NCBI GenBank assembly: GCA_027592485.1
Contig: JAQCKL010000088.1
Coordinates: 1-11,511 of the forward strand
DNA from: Cyanobacteriota bacterium
Lineage (GTDB): Bacteria; Cyanobacteriota; Cyanobacteriia; Phormidesmidales; Phormidesmidaceae
Length of the DNA stretch: 11,511 nucleotides
Reading direction: 5' to 3'
Shown here: piece after piece, positions 1-5,679 of the stretch
Position numbering within the stretch: the first letter of the stretch is position 1
How the letters are laid out: each line of letters begins with the position of its first letter
Program-made: the position numbers and the translations under genes
The notes under the pieces: model-generated
The model's database searches: none
Seen by the model: only the letters and a program-made list of their open reading frames with translations
Told to the model about the DNA's origin: nothing

Positions 1-607
1 CCCGGTTATGGGGGGCCAACAGTTCCTCTAGCAAGACCCCGGCGGTGTAGGACTTGCCGGAGCCCGTCCCCGCCAAAATCGCCATGTGGCTACTGACCAG
101 CTCTTTCACATCTAGGGCGATCGGCACCGCATTGCCAGGGCGCAGCAGCAGCGAGCCCACATGGGCCGCCCCCACCTCTCCCGGCTGCTTCTTATTAATC
201 ACATGGCGCAGGGTGTGATCATCCACCCGGTACACCTTTGCCCCCGGCTCGGCGCTGATGCGGGGGTTGATGAACCCCAAGTTCCGATCAAAGTGACCAA
301 TGATGGTCACCGTGACTTCGTAAATCTCGGGATTAGGGTAGGCGAAGCCCACTAGGGCGGCGATCGCTTCGGGATTAATGGCGGTATCGGCAAACAGGCG
401 ATCGGGCAGGTGCTCAATCAGCCGCAAGGCGGCAATTTTCCCCAGAATATTGAGGGTTTTGTCCCCTTGGATGGCGGTATAGGCGACAAACTCTCCAATT
501 TTGACCTGATCGCTGTCCGCCGTAATAAATAGATATTCATTGCCGGTTTCACCGGGACCTTTGACGGTGCCAATCACCTGCAAGGCAGAAGTTGTCGTAG
601 CGGCCAT
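1..607 (-). CDS. HerA/DUF87-type P-loop ATPase, N-terminal part (cut by window edge)
   Basis: About 202 residues of the N-terminus are visible; the rest lies beyond the left edge. Residues 180-186 form a Walker A motif, GTGSGKS, in the context HMAILAGTGSGKSYTAGVLLEELL, typical of HerA/VirB4-like ATPases annotated as DUF87 ATP-binding proteins. The preceding ~170 residues are mostly beta-rich (a GTVKGPGETGNEYLFIT segment near residue 13, then IGEFVAYT), which fits the HAS-barrel that precedes the ATPase core in this family. Such proteins are motor ATPases, in some cases working with a NurA nuclease on DNA ends; the role here is inferred. The start is uncertain: ATG at 607 (GAGG lies only 3 nt upstream), ATG at 616 and GTG at 664 are all in frame, and the frame closes at 710-712. 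No partner gene is visible in the window. Confidence 0.72.
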   Translation of the reverse strand, partial: MAATTTSALQVIGTVKGPGETGNEYLFITADSDQVKIGEFVAYTAIQGDKTLNILGKIAALRLIEHLPDRLFADTAINPEAIAALVGFAYPNPEIYEVTVTIIGHFDRNLGFINPRISAEPGAKVYRVDDHTLRHVINKKQPGEVGAAHVGSLLLRPGNAVPIALDVKELVSSHMAILAGTGSGKSYTAGVLLEELLAPHNR

Positions 608-616
608 AGCCCTCAT

Positions 617-1058
617 CCAGATGTCAGAACCGGTATTACCTGAGTACTCGATGGTAGAAGTCACGGGACCATTGCAGTTCCCAGCTCCCTTGCCCCTTAA
701 GCACCGCGCTCAGCAATCGTGCGAGTACTTGAGCCGCTCGGGACTAGGGAACTATCACCCCGTAAATATCAGCAACGTTCGCAGCCCTCTGCCCCAAAAG
801 ACCAGGGGATTTGCGGAATCCGTCGCCCTCATGGGGTGGGTATTCTAAGTCCATAAGCACCCCCACAGTATAGTGAGGGCTGGCCTAAATCGAACCGTTT
901 TTATAGTGCTTTTGTATTGTCGGCAGATCGCCTGCGACTTTCCCTCCATTTGTTGACCCAGATCTGTAAAATCTGAATTTAGATCGGGTAGTATAAATGC
1001 CTAGTAGATCGTTTGTGTATTTGAGTTTGTCCAGTGGGCAGGAGTCAGGCGCAACGCC
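617..1058. other. Intergenic spacer between divergent genes, no gene seen
   Basis: This spacer separates the minus-strand ATPase from the plus-strand SRPBCC gene and should hold both promoters. I find no convincing coding frame or RNA gene. The heptamer TATAGTG occurs twice, at 869-875 and 902-908, and GAGTACT occurs at 642-648 (inside the palindrome GAGTACTC) and 723-729. TATAAA at 992-997 could be a -10 element for the SRPBCC gene, but no good -35 sits 16-18 bp upstream; TTGACC at 953-958 is too far away. None of these is strong enough to call as a promoter. Confidence 0.4.
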
Positions 1059-1604
1059 ATGATGCATCCCTTTAAAACAGACCGTACTCCGGGGGAGTCT
1101 ACCGAGCTGCCAGCAGTGGATATCACCACTGAGGTAGAGGGTCGCTATCGCCGCATTAAGGCCGCCATTGCCGTCCCCGGCTCTTTGGAGCAGGTATGGC
1201 ACCTATTGACAGATTACGATTGCCTCTCGGACTTTATTCCCAATTTGACCCTCAGCCGTCGGATCCCTCACCCTGAGCAGGGGATTCGCCTAGAGCAAAT
1301 CGGCTCCCAGTGTTTTCTCAATATCAAGTTCTGCGCCCGTGTGGTGCTGGACATGGTGGAGCAGTTTCCCCATCGCCTCGACTTCACCATGGTGGAAGGG
1401 GACTTTAAAGACTTTGAAGGGTTCTGGAGCCTCGAAACCCTAGAGACCCCTGAGGGACCCATGACCCAGCTGGGCTACGAGCTCATGCTGCGTCCCCCCC
1501 GAGCGGTACCGGCGACGTTAATTGAGCGCCATTTGCGCCGGGACTTGACCCAAAATTTGCAGGCTATTTGTCAGCAGGCCACAGTGGCCTTTGCCCCAGT
1601 TTGA
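1059..1604 (+). CDS. SRPBCC/START-like (polyketide cyclase/dehydrase type) protein
   Basis: A 181-residue protein with no signal peptide or membrane segment. From about residue 28 it has the SRPBCC (Bet v1/START-like helix-grip) pattern: a first strand (EGRYRRIKAAIAVPG), then SLEQVWHLLTDYDCLSDFIPNL, which matches the 'vW..ltDye.l..fiPnl' signature of COQ10/cyclase-type members, then alternating strands and a long C-terminal helix (VPATLIERHLRRDLTQNLQAICQQA). The fold binds lipids or other hydrophobic ligands; the ligand cannot be read from the sequence. COQ10 relatives bind quinones, but that assignment is only a possibility. ATG codons at 1059 and 1062 are both usable; AGGAG at 1040-1044 is rather far upstream. 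It stands alone, convergent with the next gene. Confidence 0.75.
   Translation: MMHPFKTDRTPGESTELPAVDITTEVEGRYRRIKAAIAVPGSLEQVWHLLTDYDCLSDFIPNLTLSRRIPHPEQGIRLEQIGSQCFLNIKFCARVVLDMVEQFPHRLDFTMVEGDFKDFEGFWSLETLETPEGPMTQLGYELMLRPPRAVPATLIERHLRRDLTQNLQAICQQATVAFAPV
1576..1590. repeat. Palindrome AGGCCACAGTGGCCT inside the 3' end of the SRPBCC gene
   Basis: A perfect palindrome with 7-bp arms around a central A, lying within the last codons of the SRPBCC gene. Its core GGCCACAGTGGCC is repeated exactly 34 bp downstream at 1611-1623, just past the stop codon. Confidence 0.7.
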
Positions 1605-1606
1605 GC

Positions 1607-1627
1607 TTCTGGCCACAGTGGCCAGAA
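1607..1627 (+). terminator. Perfect inverted repeat just after the SRPBCC stop codon, possible terminator or protein-binding site
   Basis: Arms TTCTGGCCAC (1607-1616) and GTGGCCAGAA (1618-1627) pair perfectly around a single A, starting 3 nt after the SRPBCC stop. Position suggests a transcription end or 3' stabilising hairpin. No T-run follows on either strand, so a classical Rho-independent terminator is not shown. The exact repeat of its core upstream also fits a binding site for a dimeric protein. Confidence 0.4.
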
Positions 1628-1657
1628 ACTTCAACGTGTTGGGTCTCGCGCCGATGG

Positions 1658-1730
1658 GGTGTATCGCTAACGCGAACGACACCAACCCACAGCGGGATAG
1701 CAGTCGCCCGTCCGGTTAGGGCAAGACTGC
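1658..1730. other. Hairpin-rich convergent intergenic segment
   Basis: Two further stem-loops follow. In the first, GGTGT (1658-1662) pairs with ACACC (1679-1683) and encloses TCGC/GCGA (1664-1667 with 1672-1675). In the second, GCAGTCGCCC (1700-1709) pairs with GGGC and GACTGC (1719-1722 and 1725-1730) with a two-base AA bulge. With the palindrome at 1607-1627 these fill most of the gap between the convergent genes. No T-run is seen in either direction. Confidence 0.45.
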
Positions 1731-1821
1731 AATCGACTTTGCTGATGCGCTAAAGAGTAGAGCGATCTGAGGTGCCTTAAGCAAAGGGGCCAGCGCTATA
1801 TATGCATTGTTGGAAATCACC

Positions 1822-2628
1822 CTATGCGGCGAAGCTCAGCCGATACCGATATAGCGCCACCGCCTGACCTCGGCTCTGGAAATAATCTGGATCCTGAGGG
1901 GACAGATAAATCGCGGTCATCTGATCAGCCGTGAAGGCGGCAGTTTCGTCATCGGTGGTCGGCGATCGCTGGTAGGCGGTCGTGGTCTCCACCTGATTCA
2001 AATAGGGCTGGGCCGTCCCCCGAAACACCTGCTGAAAGACTTCTGTGGTGAGAAAACGGTCTGGATCGGGCTGCTCGATCGCCCGCCCCGTCACGGTCGA
2101 TTCGAGCTGGCGATCGCCCCGTAAAATCGTCACCTGTCGATTGGGATTCTGAGGATCCACGTTAACCCGTTTAACCACCCCATCACCAAGATAGGCCCGT
2201 GCCAAGTTGAGGCCATTAAACGCGCGATCGGACACGATCTGCGGGGGCTGCCCTTGAACCATCACCTGGGGTAGAACCCCTGGACGGGGGAGTGGGCTGG
2301 CCTCTACGAAGCGCACCTGGCAATGGATCGGTTGGTTTAAAAAGGCACGATTACTCTCAAAACCAGGGGTCTGTAGATCAGGGGCCAGCGGCGCAGCCAA
2401 ATCCACCAGGGTGGTGGTCATCTCCCAGGTGCCTGCCATCCAGTCGGGATACACCAAGTCGCCCGTTGCGGGCTGCACCACCGGAGCCCCCAGATCCTTT
2501 GGAAAGGCGGCTAACCGGTGGGCGATCGCCCCAGCCTGGGCTTCGCCGCTACAGAGCAACCACACCAGCATCAATAGGCCCAACCAAAAAAGCTGCTGTT
2601 TGAGGCGGGATTGGCGATAGGGCTTCAT
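1822..2628 (-). CDS. Exported protein of unknown function, possibly DUF6816 family
   Basis: A 268-residue protein counted from ATG at 2628. It opens with a classic signal peptide: basic MKPYRQSRLKQQ, hydrophobic LFWLGLLMLVWLLCSG, then a likely cleavage after EAQA (about residue 30). The mature part contains PDWMAGTWEMTTTLVDLAAPL and a strand-rich remainder ending YFQSRGQAVALYRYRLSF, a lipocalin-like feel without a firm family match. It resembles the DUF6816 proteins of cyanobacteria and plants as I remember them; this needs a profile search. The destination would be periplasm or thylakoid lumen. The frame stays open upstream for 77 codons into ilvD on the same strand, but that part is the ilvD 3' end read out of frame, so the signal peptide fixes the start (ATG at 2649 is the only close alternative). 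It lies 88 nt after ilvD and probably shares its transcript. No clear ribosome binding site precedes it. Confidence 0.65.
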   Translation of the reverse strand: MKPYRQSRLKQQLFWLGLLMLVWLLCSGEAQAGAIAHRLAAFPKDLGAPVVQPATGDLVYPDWMAGTWEMTTTLVDLAAPLAPDLQTPGFESNRAFLNQPIHCQVRFVEASPLPRPGVLPQVMVQGQPPQIVSDRAFNGLNLARAYLGDGVVKRVNVDPQNPNRQVTILRGDRQLESTVTGRAIEQPDPDRFLTTEVFQQVFRGTAQPYLNQVETTTAYQRSPTTDDETAAFTADQMTAIYLSPQDPDYFQSRGQAVALYRYRLSFAA

Positions 2629-2716
2629 GGCAGATCGGGGAGAACGCATCGGGGAGCAGTCAATCGCCCCCGGCAAGGGCTGTTTGCCAGGGGGAGTGGT
2701 GGGGATCGATCTCGAC

Positions 2717-4402
2717 TTAAAACAAATCCAGATCAGTGACCGCACCCCGGCTACTGGAGGACACCAACTTGGCATACTTGCCCAGAATGCCTCGGGTGTA
2801 GTTGGGGCGACGGGGTTGCCAAGCCGCCCGGCGCTGGGAGAGGGTCTCGTCGGGGACATTCAACTGCAACAGGTTTTGGCTGGCATCAATGGTGATGCTG
2901 TCCCCCTCTTCCACCAGGGCAATAGTGCCGCCCACCGCCGCCTCTGGGGCCACATGGCCGACCACCATGCCGTAGGTGCCGCCAGAGAAGCGGCCATCGG
3001 TAATCAACCCCACCGAATCGCCAAGACCCGCGCCAATAATAGCGGAGGTGGGGGCGAGCATTTCGCGCATGCCGGGGCCGCCCTTGGGTCCCTCATAGCG
3101 GACCACGATCACATCTCCCGCCTGGATTTTTTTGTCGAGAATGGCCCGTAGACATTCCTCCTCTGACTCAAAAACCCGAGCCGGCCCCGTAATGTCCTGA
3201 TGCTTAATGCCCGTCAGCTTGGCCACCGCCCCCTCTTCCGCCAGGTTGCCCTTGAGAATGCCGAGGTGCCCGAGGGGATACATGGGCTGATCGAAGGGAC
3301 GAATCACATCTTGATCGGTTCTGGGCGTAACGGGAATGTCGGCCAACAATTCGGCGATGGTTTGCCCCGTGATGGTCATCGCCTCCCCATGGAGCAAACC
3401 CTGGTCCAGCAGCATTTTCATCACCTGGGGGACGCCGCCCGCCTGGTGGAAGTCCGTGGCCACATAGCGACCGGAGGGTTTGAGATCGCAGATCACCGGC
3501 ACCTTGTGGCGGATGGTTTCAAAGTCATCGATGGTCAGGTCTACGCCGATGGCGTTGGCGATCGCCAGCATGTGCAGCACCGAATTGGTGGAGCCCCCAA
3601 CGGCCATGATCACCGCGATCGCATTTTCAAAGGCTTGGCGCGTCAAGATTTGGCTGGGCAAAATTTGCTGACGAATGGCCTCTACCAGTACCTCAGCAGA
3701 CTTCTCAGCACTGTCTGCCTTCTCCGCATCCTCGGCGGCCATGGTGGAGGAATACATCAGGCTCATACCCATGGCCTCAAAGGCCGAAGACATGGTGTTG
3801 GCGGTAAACATGCCCCCACAGGAGCCCGCCCCAGGACAGGCGTGCTTTTCTACCGCCAGGATCTCTGCATCGCTAATCTTGCCCGCGCTATACTGCCCCA
3901 CCGCCTCAAAGGCACTGACGACGGTCAGGTCTTCGCCATTGAGATGGCCGGGTTTGATGGTGCCGCCGTAGACAAAAATGGCGGGGATATTCAGTCGGGC
4001 GATCGCAATCATCGCCCCCGGCATATTTTTATCGCAGCCCCCAATGGCCAAAACCCCATCCAGACTCTGACCGTTGCAGACGGTTTCAATGGAGTCGGCA
4101 ATCACTTCCCGAGACACCAGGGAATATTTCATCCCCTCAGTGCCCATGGAAATGCCATCGCTGATGGTGATGGTGCCAAACATTTGGGGCATGGCCCCGG
4201 CCTGCTTTAACCCCGCCTCGGCCCGAGTTGCTAAACTACCCAGCCCCATGTTGCAGGGAGTAATGGTGCTGTGGCCGTTGGCAAGGCCCACAATGGGCTT
4301 ATTGAAATCAGTGTCTCCAAAGCCCACAGCCCTGAGCATGGCCCGGTTGGGGGTCCGTTTTACCCCCTGAGTAATGGCCTGACTTCTACGGTTATCCGGC
4401 AT
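2717..4402 (-). CDS. ilvD: Dihydroxy-acid dehydratase, [2Fe-2S] type
   Basis: A 561-residue protein, full length for the family. It dehydrates 2,3-dihydroxy-isovalerate and 2,3-dihydroxy-3-methylvalerate to the 2-oxo acids, the third common step of valine and isoleucine synthesis (and of the valine-derived leucine route), in the cytosol. The three cluster cysteines are visible: C50 in TPCNMGLG, C123 in GGCDKNMPGA and C195 in PGAGSCGGMFTANTM. Presence of the first cysteine marks the oxygen-tolerant [2Fe-2S] class, unlike the E. coli [4Fe-4S] enzyme, which lacks it; this suits an oxygen-producing host. SDGIS (residues 81-85) and DGRFSGG near the C-terminus are also family motifs. ATG at 4402 gives the usual N-terminus MPDNRRSQAITQG; an upstream TTG at 4423 is less likely. 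No Shine-Dalgarno sequence is evident. It follows dnaJ by 135 nt and precedes the exported protein gene. Confidence 0.97.
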   Translation of the reverse strand: MPDNRRSQAITQGVKRTPNRAMLRAVGFGDTDFNKPIVGLANGHSTITPCNMGLGSLATRAEAGLKQAGAMPQMFGTITISDGISMGTEGMKYSLVSREVIADSIETVCNGQSLDGVLAIGGCDKNMPGAMIAIARLNIPAIFVYGGTIKPGHLNGEDLTVVSAFEAVGQYSAGKISDAEILAVEKHACPGAGSCGGMFTANTMSSAFEAMGMSLMYSSTMAAEDAEKADSAEKSAEVLVEAIRQQILPSQILTRQAFENAIAVIMAVGGSTNSVLHMLAIANAIGVDLTIDDFETIRHKVPVICDLKPSGRYVATDFHQAGGVPQVMKMLLDQGLLHGEAMTITGQTIAELLADIPVTPRTDQDVIRPFDQPMYPLGHLGILKGNLAEEGAVAKLTGIKHQDITGPARVFESEEECLRAILDKKIQAGDVIVVRYEGPKGGPGMREMLAPTSAIIGAGLGDSVGLITDGRFSGGTYGMVVGHVAPEAAVGGTIALVEEGDSITIDASQNLLQLNVPDETLSQRRAAWQPRRPNYTRGILGKYAKLVSSSSRGAVTDLDLF

Positions 4403-4489
4403 GGTTTCTGTATCACATTGCAATATTCCATATCCTAAATCCCTTCTGCTCTAAAACAGTACCTCGCTGGCATTGTTGCTCCCAGTACC

Positions 4490-4527
4490 TGTCCATAGTG
4501 TTGCCCCTTGTCCATGGCGTTGCCCGT
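4490..4527. repeat. Two 19-bp tandem repeats in the dnaJ-ilvD gap
   Basis: TGTCCATAGTGTTGCCCCT (4490-4508) is followed directly by TGTCCATGGCGTTGCCCGT (4509-4527), 16 of 19 bases identical. A weaker third relative, CATTGTTGCTCCC, lies at 4471-4483, and CAGTACCT occurs twice nearby (4457-4464 and 4483-4490). The array lies between the dnaJ stop codon and ilvD, upstream of ilvD in its direction of transcription, so it may be a regulatory site for ilvD or simply a local tandem duplication. Confidence 0.6.
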
Positions 4528-4537
4528 TCTGCCAGGG

Positions 4538-5518
4538 CTAAACCGGTAAGTCGGCACGGGGGGTAAAGCTAGAGAGTTCATGGATCTCGGCGTAGAGGGC
4601 TCGTTCGCGATCGCTGAGGGTCGTGGGGATCACCACCTCCAGCACTACAATTTGGTCCCCTTGGTGATCCCGGCCAGTGGGATAGCCCTTATCGGCCAAT
4701 CGCAGCCGTTTGCCCGACTGTACCCCAGCTGGAATCGTCATGCGCACGGGGCCATCCAGGGTGGGCACCTCAATGGTGCCGCCCAGGGCGGCTTCGCTCG
4801 GGGTGATCGGCACCCGGCAGACGATGTTATTGCCATCCACGGTAAAAAATGGGTGGGGTTCGACTTCGATGCGCAAATAGAGATTGCCGCCGCCGATCCC
4901 TTGCCCCTTGAGGCGAATCCGCTGGCCCGTCACCATCCCAGCGGGCATGTTGACCTCTAGGGAACGACCATCTTCGAGGCGCACCCGTTCTTGACCGCCC
5001 GCGTAGGCCCGCTCTAGGGGAACGGTGAGGTTGGCTTCCGCGTCACGACGGTTCGTGGGCCGTGATGGGGCCGATGAAGGGGAATCGTAAGCGGGGTTGC
5101 GGCGCGGGCGGCGGGGTTGTGGTTCTGAGGGCCGGGACCCGGTTTCGGGGCGGTAGTCGGGGGTGGGGCGAGGGCTATCGCGGCGATTCAGGAGTTGGTC
5201 AACAAAGCGGTTGAAATCACCAAATTCACTAAAGTCCACCTTGCCCAGATTAAACCGCCCGCCGGCATTGGCCTTGTCCCAAAACCCCTTTTGTTTCCAA
5301 AAGCGGCTGTATTCCTCATACTGCGCCCGTTTCTCAGGGGTGGAAAGGACGTCATAGGCTTCCCCCAGCAGCTTAAAGCGCTCCTCGGCCTCTTTATTGC
5401 CGGGATTCAAGTCGGGGTGATATTTGCGAGCCATCTGGCGATAGGCCCGTTTGATATCCGCTGCTGAGGCCGATTGAGCAACCCCTAGCAACTCAAAATA
5501 GTTGCGAAAATTTTGCAT
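4538..5518 (-). CDS. dnaJ: DnaJ-type co-chaperone without zinc finger (type B, DnaK partner)
   Basis: A 326-residue J-domain protein. The J domain fills residues 5-70 (NYFELLGVAQSASAADIKRAYR...) with the HPD tripeptide at 34-36 that stimulates DnaK ATP hydrolysis. A short Gly/Phe-containing stretch (about 75-115) and a Pro/Arg/Ser-rich linker (about 115-160) follow. From about residue 161 come the two beta-sandwich client-binding domains (EANLTVPLERAYAGGQERVRL; later LGGTIEVPTLDGPVRMTIPAGVQSGKRLRL). The CxxCxGxG zinc-finger repeats of classical DnaJ are absent, so it is CbpA/DnaJ type B. ATG at 5518 begins MQNFRNYFELLGV; GAGG lies only 2 nt upstream. It sits 161 nt after dnaK on the same strand. 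In Synechocystis a dnaJ also directly neighbours dnaK3, so this is probably the dedicated partner of that chaperone. Confidence 0.93.
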   Translation of the reverse strand: MQNFRNYFELLGVAQSASAADIKRAYRQMARKYHPDLNPGNKEAEERFKLLGEAYDVLSTPEKRAQYEEYSRFWKQKGFWDKANAGGRFNLGKVDFSEFGDFNRFVDQLLNRRDSPRPTPDYRPETGSRPSEPQPRRPRRNPAYDSPSSAPSRPTNRRDAEANLTVPLERAYAGGQERVRLEDGRSLEVNMPAGMVTGQRIRLKGQGIGGGNLYLRIEVEPHPFFTVDGNNIVCRVPITPSEAALGGTIEVPTLDGPVRMTIPAGVQSGKRLRLADKGYPTGRDHQGDQIVVLEVVIPTTLSDRERALYAEIHELSSFTPRADLPV

Positions 5519-5571
5519 TACCTCGATGCTGGCCGACCCAACCTGTGGCGTTGAACGAGTAGAATGTGGCC

Positions 5572-5625
5572 CTTAGTTTTAGGGGTTGGGTATGGCATCA
5601 GAGGCACCCAATCGCCAAAACTAAG
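5572..5625. repeat. Long imperfect inverted repeat between dnaK and dnaJ
   Basis: CTTAGTTTTAGGGGTTGGGT (5572-5591) and ACCCAATCGCCAAAACTAAG (5606-5625) form a 20-bp stem with three mismatches and a 14-nt loop. It lies in the 161-nt gap, 54 nt after the dnaK stop and 53 nt before the dnaJ start. The transcript continues without a U-run, so a simple terminator is unlikely. More plausible roles are an RNA-processing or stabilising hairpin that sets different dnaK and dnaJ levels, or a small dispersed repeat element. Confidence 0.7.
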
Positions 5626-5679
5626 CTGATCTGGGGCTGCCCTTAAGGCGACCCAATGAGCGGGAACGAGAACCAGGGA

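Noticed and set aside
540..848. Plus-strand open frame of 102 codons
   Set aside because: Its first part is antisense to the ATPase gene, it has no recognisable motif, and it continues into non-coding spacer.
885..1202. Minus-strand open frame of 105 codons in the spacer before the SRPBCC gene
   Set aside because: It overlaps the start of the SRPBCC gene antisense, has no ribosome binding site, and its composition is not protein-like.
2629..2859. N-terminal extension of the exported protein into ilvD
   Set aside because: These 77 codons are the 3' end of ilvD read in another frame; the signal peptide beginning at 2628 gives the natural start.
3200..4210. Long plus-strand open frame antisense to ilvD
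   Set aside because: A by-product of GC-rich coding bias on the opposite strand; His/Gly-rich nonsense with no domain, while ilvD is unmistakable.
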